A stretch of DNA of 40,763 nt from NCBI GenBank assembly GCA_001915545.1, contig MNQS01000019.1, positions 1 through 40,763 of the forward strand, in the 5' to 3' direction. The position numbers and the translations under genes were made by a program. Positions 17,309 to 25,328 of this stretch are shown here, piece after piece (the first letter of the stretch is position 1; the number at the start of each line of letters is the position of its first letter). This DNA comes from Bacteroides sp. 43_108 (GTDB taxonomy: Bacteria > Bacteroidota > Bacteroidia > Bacteroidales > Bacteroidaceae). The notes below the pieces were generated by a model. That model did not search any database and was not told the DNA's origin. It was given only the letters and a program-made list of their open reading frames with translations.

Positions 17309-18131
17309 CCTTGTATTCTCCTAATATTTTGAATTGCTTGGTAAGAGGGCGAACAGCGTCTATAGATTGTCTGTAGCGCATGTAGTCGCTGTAGCTCAGG
17401 TCTACGTAGAACATATATTTCCATTCACGTCCGATGATCGGCAACGACTGTATTTTTGTAAGGTTGATTCTGTAGAAAGAAAATATTGACAACACCTGTG
17501 AAAGGCTTCCTTCGTTGTGTGGCAGTGTAAACACGATGCTCGACTTGTTCGACTGGGTAGGATTGCACAGCTCGTCAGCCTGCCAAGGGTCGCACATTAC
17601 CAGAAAACGTGTGAAGTTGTGCTTGTTTGTTTCTATTCCTTCTTCAAGAATCTTCATTCCGTATATAGGTGCTGCAAACTTTGAGCAGATTGCCGCATGT
17701 CCTCTCATTTTCAATCGGCTTATCATCTCTGCACTTCCAGCAGTGTCTTCAGCTTCTACTACTTTCATGGATGGATGTGCAGTCAACCAGCGTCTGCATT
17801 GTGCAAGGGCAACAGGATGGCTGTTTACCTCCTTTATGTCTTCCCAGTTGTCTTCCGGCAGACACATGATGCTGTGTGATATTCTCAGTTTCAGTTCGCC
17901 AACAATGCTGAGTCCGCTTTCTCGTAGAAGCTCATAGTTGTGCAGAAGGCTTCCGGCAATTGTGTTTTCTATGGCCATCATACCTATTACTTTGGTATCT
18001 CTTGCCATCTGCTCGAACAATTCTTCAAATGTTGCACAGCATATCAGTTCTATTTCTTCGTCTTCGAAATATCGATGAGCCGCCATGTCGTGGTACGAAC
18101 CTTCAACTCCCTGTATTGCAATTCTCTTCAT
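17289..18131 (-). CDS. pheA: Prephenate dehydratase
   Basis: PheA decarboxylates and dehydrates prephenate to phenylpyruvate. The 280-aa protein opens with IQGVEGSYHDMAA and carries AIENTIAGS and the catalytic HNFTRF motif (Thr174-Arg175-Phe176). A C-terminal ACT domain (about 192-270) binds phenylalanine in this family, although its usual ESRP is replaced by SLPIIGREW. There is no fused chorismate mutase; that activity is in the gene two positions downstream. It is the first structural gene behind an attenuator at 18189-18348. Confidence 0.95.
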   Translation of the reverse strand: MKRIAIQGVEGSYHDMAAHRYFEDEEIELICCATFEELFEQMARDTKVIGMMAIENTIAGSLLHNYELLRESGLSIVGELKLRISHSIMCLPEDNWEDIKEVNSHPVALAQCRRWLTAHPSMKVVEAEDTAGSAEMISRLKMRGHAAICSKFAAPIYGMKILEEGIETNKHNFTRFLVMCDPWQADELCNPTQSNKSSIVFTLPHNEGSLSQVLSIFSFYRINLTKIQSLPIIGREWKYMFYVDLSYSDYMRYRQSIDAVRPLTKQFKILGEYKDGKSTL

Positions 18132-18188
18132 ATCTTTTTTATTTCTTTTTGTCTATGTTTATTTGTTTGTGTCTTTTGAATAACAAAA

Positions 18189-18217
18189 AATCCCGCTCCT
18201 TGTTGGGAAGCGGGATT
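18189..18217 (-). terminator. Attenuator terminator upstream of pheA
   Basis: On the minus strand AATCCCGCT pairs with AGCGGGATT around an 11-nt loop and ends in a T6 tract (TTTTTTG). It lies between the leader peptide stop and the pheA start, where a premature terminator belongs. Its 5' arm (18207-18215) can instead pair with 18281-18289 inside the leader reading frame. Confidence 0.88.
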
Positions 18218-18261
18218 CAAGTATTCATAATCTCTAGTATATCCTTGTTGGTTGTGCGTCT

Positions 18262-18348
18262 TTATTTTAGAGCAATACCTTCCCGCTTCACTTCATTGCT
18301 AAAGTAAAAGTAAAAAAAGTAATAAAATGCTCCAAAAACTGACTTCAT
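18262..18348 (-). CDS. Phe/Tyr-rich leader peptide of the pheA operon
   Basis: This 28-codon frame begins MKSVFGAFYYFFYFYF and ends at TAA (18264-18262). Ten of codons 5-16 are Phe (6) or Tyr (4). The codons right after the aromatic run (AGC AAT, 17-18) can pair with ATT GCT (25-26) to sequester the segment between. That segment, GAAGCGGGA (18289-18281), is the perfect complement of the terminator's 5' arm. A ribosome stalled at the Phe/Tyr codons would free it to act as antiterminator; a ribosome at the stop codon would cover it and let the terminator form. A promoter lies about 27 bp upstream. This is read directly from the sequence; function is inferred. Confidence 0.88.
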   Translation of the reverse strand: MKSVFGAFYYFFYFYFSNEVKREGIALK

Positions 18349-18374
18349 ACGATTGTTCTTTTAGTTTGTTGGTG

Positions 18375-18405
18375 CAAATGTAACCAATTCCGATTAAAAT
18401 GCAAT
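18375..18405 (-). promoter_or_regulatory. Promoter of the leader-pheA-cob operon
   Basis: Minus-strand ATTG (18405-18402), a 19-bp spacer and TACATTTG (18382-18375) fit the Bacteroides consensus TTTG-N19-21-TAnnTTTG. The predicted start would leave about 20 nt before the leader ATG. Confidence 0.75.
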
Positions 18406-18523
18406 GATTTGATTGATTTTTTTATCGTTTGCTTACTTTTTTATGTTTTAATCCAGTTCTTGTGGATTTTAGATTGGCATGTTATATATATATGTGTGTA
18501 GATTGTTGTCGATAGTGATGTTT

Positions 18524-18664
18524 CTACACCATGTCTTCTCCTGTACGTATTACAGGTACGCGTACTGTTTTGTGAAATGGTATAAAGCATGAAATTACGG
18601 CAATAGCCAGTGTAATTACGAACAGCCATCCCAATATATGTTTAAGTGCAAGCAATGTGCTTTG
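18524..18664 (-). other. In-frame continuation of the MFS gene after an amber codon
   Basis: Beyond the TAG at 18667-18665 the same frame stays open for 46 codons (QSTLLALK...RTGEDMV) and ends at TAG 18526-18524. It encodes a hydrophobic helix, ILGWLFVITLAIAVISCF, which would be the last membrane segment, followed by a basic tail. This is the expected C-terminus of a 14-helix EmrB-type transporter, so it is part of the same gene, giving 535 codons in all. Confidence 0.8.
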
Positions 18665-20131
18665 CTACTGCAGTATATTATATAATGTATTGGTCGCCAG
18701 TTTCTCGGCTGTGTCCATGTCGTGCCCCTGTTGCAGATTCGAAGCCAGTGCCGAAGTATATCTGGATGCTGGCAATGGGTCCGCCAATGTTATGTTTTCT
18801 GATATTTTCACGAAATATTTCTGCTGGAGTCTGTATAGTGCGTTGCTGTAGAATGCGGATGCGGTTACAGGTGTCAGCACTGAACGGAATGTTATCAGGA
18901 AAAATGCGTTTGAAAGCAGATATTTGGGTGGAAGGTCCTCTACCGCAAAAAGTGCAAACGCAATTATAAGTGTCAGCATGCCGAGTCCTCTCAGGATTGT
19001 CGGCAGAAAAAGCATTTCGTATGTGCTGTCGGGAGAAATTGTGAAATATAGAGTACCGAAGAATATGGCGAAACATGCCATGCCGGCTCCGATGAGGCGA
19101 CGGAAACGCCAGCGTTGCCATCTGAACCACCAGAAACAGATGAATGCTCCTGCTATGTAACCCGGGAACAGCCATGCGTACAGGGTATATGTGCGTGTGC
19201 TGTCTACATGAAGTATTGTTGTCATGTAGCTTGTCAGCAAGCTTGTAGACGTACTGAAAAACATTACAAGCATCATGTAGAAATATCCCACAATTGCTTT
19301 CCATTGAAAGAGTGGCTTGAGGCTGACGTACGGCTTGGGCGAATTCAGCTGTTCCCATAGAAACAGCGCTATAAGCAGTGGAGCCACCACTATGTATATG
19401 CAGATGCGAGGCGAAGCCATCCAGTCGAGCACCTTTCCATAAGTGATGACATAAATAAGCATCAGAAGTCCTGTTGAGATGATGAGCATCTCGCGAAGGT
19501 GCAGTTCCTTGACTGCTACGCTGTGTGAAGGCCTGTAGTGGCGCAGAAGTATGATGACTGCAAGTATTGCTACGATGAGGAGTATCATCATGAAGTAGTA
19601 CATGTATTTCCAATCATAGCGATATGCAAGAAGTGCTGTGACGACCATCGACAACTGTCCGCATCCGAATACAAGCGGGTAGAAATAGGCATAGAATTCG
19701 CTTCGTATGTCTTTCGGGCTGAATATGAATTTTATGCGTCTGATAACCCACAGCATCAGGAATCCTTTCAGGAAACCAATCACGAAACTGAAGGCTATGA
19801 GCAGTTCCATGCCGGATTGTCTGGCACATACGGCACTCAGAATGAATTGCAGTGTGAGGTCGGTCAGAAGAAGCGTCTTGCTTGAAAGGGCATTGAGAAT
19901 CTTCGGCACAATGGGGTAGGCCACGGCCATCCCCGCAGAAGCTGCATAGTAGCCTATGGTTATGTCTTCAGTATATACTCCCAACGTGTTCGACACCTCT
20001 ACCATACTGCCGGTGTATGTTCCGTTAAGCATGGATATGGGCAGTATGATAAGGAAGAGCAGTGCCACGGCCGCGATATCCGGAACCCAGCTCCGCACCG
20101 GAATGTCTAGTTCTTTTGCTGTTTTCATCAT
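18665..20131 (-). CDS. EmrB-like MFS drug efflux transporter, amber-truncated
   Basis: The 488-aa product is an inner-membrane major facilitator protein of the DHA2 (EmrB-like) drug:H+ antiporter type, with about 13 hydrophobic helices. It follows a HlyD/EmrA adaptor (ATGA overlap) and a TolC-type channel, so the three should form a tripartite efflux pump under a MarR regulator. The frame stops at TAG after NTLYNILQ but remains open for 46 further codons carrying the final helix and tail. The stop looks like a CAG-to-TAG change. The truncated form may be inactive unless the amber codon is read through. Confidence 0.88.
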   Translation of the reverse strand: MMKTAKELDIPVRSWVPDIAAVALLFLIILPISMLNGTYTGSMVEVSNTLGVYTEDITIGYYAASAGMAVAYPIVPKILNALSSKTLLLTDLTLQFILSAVCARQSGMELLIAFSFVIGFLKGFLMLWVIRRIKFIFSPKDIRSEFYAYFYPLVFGCGQLSMVVTALLAYRYDWKYMYYFMMILLIVAILAVIILLRHYRPSHSVAVKELHLREMLIISTGLLMLIYVITYGKVLDWMASPRICIYIVVAPLLIALFLWEQLNSPKPYVSLKPLFQWKAIVGYFYMMLVMFFSTSTSLLTSYMTTILHVDSTRTYTLYAWLFPGYIAGAFICFWWFRWQRWRFRRLIGAGMACFAIFFGTLYFTISPDSTYEMLFLPTILRGLGMLTLIIAFALFAVEDLPPKYLLSNAFFLITFRSVLTPVTASAFYSNALYRLQQKYFVKISENITLADPLPASRYTSALASNLQQGHDMDTAEKLATNTLYNILQ

Positions 20132-21195
20132 TTGCGCAGTGCTTCAGTTTCTACCATCATGCCGGCACGCAGCTGTCCCATGTCTTCAGGACTCACACCG
20201 TCGAGGTCTATTCTTACAGGTATGCGCTGCTGGACCTTGACGAAGTTTCCTGCAGAATTGTCGGTCGGAACAAGTGAATATTTCGAACCGGTCGCTTCAG
20301 ATATGGCGCTGACGTGGCCTTGCAGAATCTTTCCCGGCAATCCGTCCACTTTTATTCTTACCGGTTGGCCTATATATATGTTTGCAATCTGTGTCTCGCG
20401 GTAATTGGCTGTAATCCATTTGTCTGAACGGCGCACGATGTATGAAAGCGTTTGTCCGGCCGACACGTATTGTCCGGGTTCGAGAGTACGTCGTCCCATA
20501 TATCCATCGTATGGAGCTGTTACTACCGTGTACGACAGATTCAGATTTGCCAGATCTAGTGCCGCTTCTGCCTTCAGGATGGCAGATTCGGCATTTGTCT
20601 GCTTTTTTGTTGCCTCGTTGTATTGCGAACCGGCGGCATCCTTTTGTCTGACCAGTGCATCGCGTCTTGCACGTGCTGCTTCATAGTTGGCCTTTGCCTG
20701 TTCGTACTGCTGTTCTGGTATGGACTCCTCCTTGAGCAGACGTTCGTATCTTCTGAAGTCCTGTTCGGCCTGCCAGAGTTTGGCTTCGGCCTCTGCAATG
20801 TTGGCCTCTTCCTCAGCTATTTTCATCTGCGATGTATGTATGCCCGAAGTCAGCACCTCCCTCGAACCGCGTGCATCAAGAAGAGCCGCCATGGCTTCTT
20901 TCTGACGTATCAGATATTCGCGATTGTCAAGGATGATGAGCGTGTCGCCTTTTCTTACAAACTGATGCTCCTTGAACCGCACGTCCTGTATATATCCTGC
21001 AACACGTATGTTGACAGGTGCAATATATTGGTCTACGAAGGCATCGTTTGTAATTTCATAGCTGATGTATCGCCAGAAATGGTTTACTGTCCATGTTAAA
21101 CCTGAACATGCGATTATGAGGCACACGGTTGTAATTATGATGTTTCTGCGTTTCCTTCTCTTAAGCTGCTTGTATTTCAGATATAGTGACGGCAT
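20128..21195 (-). CDS. HlyD/EmrA-type membrane fusion protein
   Basis: This 355-aa adaptor has a basic cytoplasmic start, one membrane segment (about 19-35) and a periplasmic part. That part has a biotinyl-lipoyl half (NIRVAGYIQDVRFKEHQFVRKGDTL), a long Ala/Glu-rich coiled coil (about 95-200), the second lipoyl half (VTAPYDGYMGRRTLEPGQYVS) and a beta-barrel. It would link the MFS pump to TolC. It lies 66 bp after the TolC-type gene and overlaps the pump gene by ATGA. Confidence 0.93.
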   Translation of the reverse strand: MPSLYLKYKQLKRRKRRNIIITTVCLIIACSGLTWTVNHFWRYISYEITNDAFVDQYIAPVNIRVAGYIQDVRFKEHQFVRKGDTLIILDNREYLIRQKEAMAALLDARGSREVLTSGIHTSQMKIAEEEANIAEAEAKLWQAEQDFRRYERLLKEESIPEQQYEQAKANYEAARARRDALVRQKDAAGSQYNEATKKQTNAESAILKAEAALDLANLNLSYTVVTAPYDGYMGRRTLEPGQYVSAGQTLSYIVRRSDKWITANYRETQIANIYIGQPVRIKVDGLPGKILQGHVSAISEATGSKYSLVPTDNSAGNFVKVQQRIPVRIDLDGVSPEDMGQLRAGMMVETEALRK

Positions 21196-21261
21196 GTTTG
21201 GTGTATATATATGTGTGTGCGTTCCTGTTTTCTATCTAGTTTATTCTTTGTTCGGCTCTGT

Positions 21262-22590
21262 TTACAAGTTGCCGACAGCTCTCTGCAGACGGTAGTATGT
21301 ATATATTGCATCGGTTCTCGCCTGAGTGAGTTTAAGCTGCGCATTGAGCCTGAGATTGTCGGCATCCAGCAAGTCTGTCAATATGGCCATCTGATTTAGA
21401 TACCTGTTGTGCATGATGCGGTAATTCTCTTCGGCTTGTTTCACTGTCAGCTTGAGCGCTTCAGTACGCTTCAGAGCCTCGCTGTGTTTCAGCATAGCTT
21501 CTTTCACGTCGGTGCGTATGTTCTGGCGCTTCTGCTCTTCGGCGTTGACCATGAGATTCAGGTTGTGTCTGGCTTCATTTATGCGGTGCCGTGACTTGTA
21601 GATGGACGACAGTGGATATGTGATTGACAGTGCTATGTTCCAGCTGTTGTTGTACATGTCTGCCATTGTACGTGTGATAGGTCGTGCCAGTGCGTTCGAA
21701 GCCGTAAGTGACATTTTTGGCAGCATTTCTGCTTTGGCCAATCTGATTTCGTTGTCGGCCAGTTCTGTTTGTTTTTGCAGGAGAAGCATTGACGGGTCTG
21801 AAGTATAGGCCATGCTTACGTATTCGTCGTATGTGCTGACACTGCATGTCTGGTCGAGCAGTGAGGAGTCAGGCAATATGATGAGATTTTCCTCCATGCC
21901 CAAAAGAACGTCAAGGCGCTGTGAAGCTATGCGTATATCGTTGCATGTTTCTTCAAGGACAAGCCTGTTGTCTGTGAGCTGCATTTCGCTCCTGAGCACA
22001 TCGTTGTTGGTGATTAGGCCTTCCTTTTTCATGTGCCGTATGTCGGTCAGGCGTCTTTCAGATTCCTCTATGTTGCGTGTCAGCACACGTCTCTGGCTGT
22101 AAAGCGTGAACAGGCTCAGATAGCTGTTCAGAAGTGCCAGTTTTATATCAGCACGGTCGGAAGCTGTCTGCAGTACTGCAATGTCTTTTTCCATATCGGC
22201 TTGCTTTATGGAATATCTGATGCGTCCGCCTTCGTAGATAGGTTGGGTTACACCTACGGCATAGTTCTGCTGCCAGTCGGGAGTCTCCGGATAGGTTGGC
22301 GAGGACAGTCCCTTTTGAAACACGACAGGTTGCCCCAGTATTCCGCCCTTAAGACCGATGCTTATGTCCGGCAGACGTGATGTGCGAGCTGTGCGTCGTC
22401 GTTCTTCCGCCATCTGTTCTTTTAACCTGTCGGCGGCGAGGTGCAGGTTCTGCGACGTTCCGCGGTCGAACAACTGTTCAACTGTTAGAAACACTGTGTC
22501 GCATTTCTCAACCTGTGCACATACGTTTGCCGTAGGGTACGATAGAAGCAGAGGCAGGATTAGTGCCGATTCAATATTCTTCAAGTGCAT
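21262..22590 (-). CDS. TolC-family outer membrane efflux protein
   Basis: The 442-aa protein has a signal peptide (near ANVCA-Q) and two long alpha-helical repeats typical of TolC channels. Motifs include YAVGVTQPIYEGGRIRYSI, LLNSYLSLFTLYSQ, LRSEMQLTDNRLVLEE and, in the second half, NIALSITYPLSSIYKSRHRINEA. It starts 20 bp inside the end of marR and is followed by the adaptor and pump genes, so it would be the outer-membrane exit of this drug pump. Confidence 0.93.
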   Translation of the reverse strand: MHLKNIESALILPLLLSYPTANVCAQVEKCDTVFLTVEQLFDRGTSQNLHLAADRLKEQMAEERRRTARTSRLPDISIGLKGGILGQPVVFQKGLSSPTYPETPDWQQNYAVGVTQPIYEGGRIRYSIKQADMEKDIAVLQTASDRADIKLALLNSYLSLFTLYSQRRVLTRNIEESERRLTDIRHMKKEGLITNNDVLRSEMQLTDNRLVLEETCNDIRIASQRLDVLLGMEENLIILPDSSLLDQTCSVSTYDEYVSMAYTSDPSMLLLQKQTELADNEIRLAKAEMLPKMSLTASNALARPITRTMADMYNNSWNIALSITYPLSSIYKSRHRINEARHNLNLMVNAEEQKRQNIRTDVKEAMLKHSEALKRTEALKLTVKQAEENYRIMHNRYLNQMAILTDLLDADNLRLNAQLKLTQARTDAIYTYYRLQRAVGNL

Positions 22591-23017
22591 GCTGAAGCTC
22601 TATTAGTAGATTTTCAATCTGTCTTAATTTTTCATTGCCTATACGCATTTCAAGTTCATGATAGTAGTCGGCCAAGAGCGGAGCAATCCACTCGTGGAAT
22701 TTTTCGCCTTCCTCCGTGAGGTATACAAGCTTGTTGCGTCGGTCGGTAGGATCTTCCTTGCGGCATACATATCCCTTTCGTTCAAGGTTGGACATCAGGT
22801 TTGTCAGGCATGCCTTGTCCTTGGCTGTACGTTCGGCAAGAACCTGCTGGCTGATGCCTTGTTCTGTCCATAGACAGCTCATGATCTGGAGCATTTCGAA
22901 TGTTATCCCTGCTTTTGTGTTGCGTATGAAGCGCAGCATTGCTTGGCGCGAGGCCATACGTGTGCGTATCAGTTGGTGTATACATGTCCGCGATGGCGGA
23001 TTTTCGTTTATTTCCAT
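22571..23017 (-). CDS. MarR-family transcriptional regulator
   Basis: I start at 23017 (148 aa, MEINENPPSR); an upstream ATG at 23083 lies within the -33 box, so it cannot be transcribed from that promoter. The winged-helix DNA-binding part includes ITFEMLQIMSCLW, ISQQVLAERTAKDKACLTNLMSNLERKGYV and the wing DPTDRRNKLVYLTEEG, followed by a dimerisation helix. It heads the efflux operon. A palindrome over its own promoter suggests autorepression released by a pump substrate, as for EmrR/MarR systems. Confidence 0.93.
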   Translation of the reverse strand: MEINENPPSRTCIHQLIRTRMASRQAMLRFIRNTKAGITFEMLQIMSCLWTEQGISQQVLAERTAKDKACLTNLMSNLERKGYVCRKEDPTDRRNKLVYLTEEGEKFHEWIAPLLADYYHELEMRIGNEKLRQIENLLIELQHALEEY

Positions 23018-23052
23018 TTGCTTTAATAATGCAGTTTCATGTTTTGGGGGTG

Positions 23053-23084
23053 CAAAGTTAGTGCTTTGCTGTAAAATGGTCAAA
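23053..23084 (-). promoter_or_regulatory. Promoter of the marR-efflux operon
   Basis: Minus-strand TTTG (23084-23081), a 20-bp spacer and TAACTTTG (23060-23053) match the Bacteroides consensus fully. The predicted start lies just upstream of the ATG at 23017 and fixes that start. Confidence 0.82.
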
Positions 23085-23092
23085 TGTTTGAC
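23079..23092. promoter_or_regulatory. Palindromic operator over the -33 box
   Basis: gtcaaatgtttgac is a perfect 6+6-bp palindrome with a 2-bp centre, covering the -33 element of the marR promoter. Position and symmetry suit a MarR dimer. The rest of 23093-23415 is gene-free and carries the GCTCG repeats and the next promoter. Confidence 0.6.
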
Positions 23093-23213
23093 TAATTATA
23101 TGCATAACCTGCATCGGTATTATTTTCCTGTTTTGACTTAGAATACATAATAACACGACCGGTTGCTTCAGAAGAGGATATTTGTTCAAATAGATGCAAA
23201 GCCTGATAATTCT

Positions 23214-23302
23214 GAGGGCTCGCAATATGAATTGCGTGCGCTCGTAATTAATCTTGTGAGCCCTCGCAATCTGCAAATCTCTTTACTGAACGCTCGAGAT
23301 TT
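23214..23302. repeat. Cluster of GCTCG-AATT motifs
   Basis: gagggctc (23214-23221) is inverted as gagccctc (23258-23265). Within and after lie gcgctcgtaatt (23238-23249) and acgctcgagattt (23290-23302). The core is shared with the inverted repeat at 2599-2642. No T-run marks it as a terminator. Confidence 0.55.
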
Positions 23303-23380
23303 GTACGCCTAACGCGCAAGCTGTCGATAATGTGCTATTTTTTGACGATATTATACAATTTCATTCTTTGGTGAAAGAGA

Positions 23381-23388
23381 TATTTTTG
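23381..23388 (+). promoter_or_regulatory. Candidate -7 element of the lipoprotein GH29 gene
   Basis: TATTTTTG matches TAnnTTTG, 28 bp before the ATG at 23416. No TTTG stands at normal -33 spacing. Confidence 0.4.
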
Positions 23389-23415
23389 TATTCGTAAAAA
23401 CACAAACCTACATTT

Positions 23416-25185
23416 ATGAATAGAATGAAACTTTTTTCAGGCTCTTTACTGTTTACAATGATCATTGCCGGATGCGGCAGTGTGAAAGACAGTGCTTCTG
23501 GATTGAACTACCAGCTTGAGCCTATACCTGATACAGGTGAAGTATTGGCAGAAGGCAGTGTGCCTATGGGCGACTCAAAGGAATTTGAAGAGGTGAAGCT
23601 CGATCTTGATATATGTCCGGGACCTTTCAAACCTACATGGGAATCCATAGAACAGAATTATCCCGGTACACCTGAATGGCTCAATGATGCTAAATTCGGA
23701 ATTTGGGTGCATTTCGGTCCTCAGTCGGCAGGCGAGAGCGGCGACTGGTATGCGCGCAAGATGTATGTGCAGGGTACGCCGGCATACGAAAATCACCTGA
23801 AGAACTATGGACATCCATCAAAGGTAGGTTACAAGGAGGTTCTGAAGTCATGGAATCCTTCGAAGTACGATCCTAAAGCTCTTGTGGAACTCTACAAGGA
23901 TGCAGGTGCACGCTTCTTGATTATTCAGGCTGTTCATCATGACCAGTTTGACATGTGGAATTCCAAATACCAGCCTTGGAACTCTGTCAACATCGGCCCA
24001 AAGAGAGATTTCATAAAGGAATGGGAAAAGGCTGCGCGCAAGGCCGGAGTACGTTTCGGATTGACATTCCATCACGAATATTCATGGTGGTGGTGGCAGA
24101 CAGCATTCCAGAGCGACAAGGAAGGAGAGCTTAAAGGCGTTCCTTACGATGGAAATCTCACCCTTAAGGACGGTGAAGGAACATGGTGGGAAGGACTTGA
24201 TCCGCGATATCTCTATGGTGTAAACCTTCGCGAATATGAAACTGTGGCCGATGCGGCCAACTCAAGATGGTCGCCTCCAAAGGCAGGAATCTTCAGCCGT
24301 CATCTGAAATTTGCCGAATGGTATTCAAAATGGTGGGCGCTCCGCATGATGGATGCTGTGGACAAATATAATCCTGACTTTATTTATACTGACGGTACTG
24401 ACCAGCAGCCGTTCAGCGGAAGCGGTACAGGTACCGGATATAAGTGTGATGCCATGCAGCGTGTGATGGCCGATTTCTACAACAAGACTTTGAGTCGCAG
24501 AGGCAAGGTCGATGTGTTCAGCATTGTGAAGTTCAGAAAGAAAACCAATGGAACTGTCAATACATGCGAGACAAGCATACCGGGAGGCATCAAGAACGAC
24601 CAGGCATGGATTGCCGAAACACCTGTAGGCGACTGGTTCTATGCTTCAAATTTCACATACAGCTCGAGCGCAGTAGTTCGCTACATGCTTGAAGAGGTTG
24701 CACGCAACGGCGCATTCGGTCTTTGCATTTCGCTTCGTCCTGACGGTTCGCTCGACGAGGAATGTGTGAAGATGCTCAAGGAAGTGGGCGAGTGGATGAA
24801 GATAAATGGTGATGGTATATACGGAAGTACTGCATGGAAGGTTCTTGGCGAAGGCAAGGACGGAAAGCTCAACGTAATGCCTGGAGGACGTATTGACAAA
24901 TGGCAGGCCGACCATAAATATTACAACACCGATTTCCGTTTCACAGTCGGCAAGGATGGTTCGCTTTATGTTTGGTGTATGACTGTTCCTTCTGACGGCG
25001 ATGAGCTGAATGTCACTTCTTTGGGCAAAAACAGCAAGTTGCTTGACAAGGAAATAAAGTCGGTTGAGCTTCTTGGCAGCAAAGGCAAGCTGGAATGGGA
25101 ACAGGGAGAAGACGGATTGAAGATTGTTTATCCGGGTTCTGACAAGATTCATTCAGTTGCTGGATTCAAGGTTGAGTTTAAATGA
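23416..25185 (+). CDS. GH29 alpha-L-fucosidase, lipoprotein
   Basis: This 589-aa protein starts with a lipoprotein signal (lipobox IIAGC, Cys about residue 20), so it should be membrane-anchored. The GH29 barrel has DAKFGIWVHFGPQ, DWYARKMYVQG, AVHHDQFDMW, RFGLTFHHEYSWWW and IYTDGTD, with Asp326 at the nucleophile position. NGAFGLCISLRPDG ends the barrel, before a C-terminal beta-domain. It is a paralogue of the fucosidase at 5102, with extra N-terminal residues and a different anchoring signal. It stands alone, bounded by repeats and a terminator. Confidence 0.9.
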   Translation: MNRMKLFSGSLLFTMIIAGCGSVKDSASGLNYQLEPIPDTGEVLAEGSVPMGDSKEFEEVKLDLDICPGPFKPTWESIEQNYPGTPEWLNDAKFGIWVHFGPQSAGESGDWYARKMYVQGTPAYENHLKNYGHPSKVGYKEVLKSWNPSKYDPKALVELYKDAGARFLIIQAVHHDQFDMWNSKYQPWNSVNIGPKRDFIKEWEKAARKAGVRFGLTFHHEYSWWWWQTAFQSDKEGELKGVPYDGNLTLKDGEGTWWEGLDPRYLYGVNLREYETVADAANSRWSPPKAGIFSRHLKFAEWYSKWWALRMMDAVDKYNPDFIYTDGTDQQPFSGSGTGTGYKCDAMQRVMADFYNKTLSRRGKVDVFSIVKFRKKTNGTVNTCETSIPGGIKNDQAWIAETPVGDWFYASNFTYSSSAVVRYMLEEVARNGAFGLCISLRPDGSLDEECVKMLKEVGEWMKINGDGIYGSTAWKVLGEGKDGKLNVMPGGRIDKWQADHKYYNTDFRFTVGKDGSLYVWCMTVPSDGDELNVTSLGKNSKLLDKEIKSVELLGSKGKLEWEQGEDGLKIVYPGSDKIHSVAGFKVEFK

Positions 25186-25240
25186 TTTTTGTACGGCATG
25201 CTGAGGCCCTGCGTCGGCTGCATGTTTGATTGAAATAAAT

Positions 25241-25282
25241 AAAAAACGTCAGATGCCTGATATTGAGGCGTCTGACGTTTTT
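25241..25282. terminator. Bidirectional terminator between GH29 and the TonB receptor gene
   Basis: A stem built on acgtcagatgcc/ggcgtctgacgt (one G-U) has A6 before and T5 after it. It serves two convergent genes. Confidence 0.85.
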
Positions 25283-25328
25283 GATGTACAGGTAATTATT
25301 AGGTGTGAATTTCTTTATGTGGCTTCTA

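Noticed and set aside
18450..18468. Terminator after the MFS gene
   Set aside because: The 6-bp stem aatcca/tggatt has no T-run on the minus strand; too weak to call.
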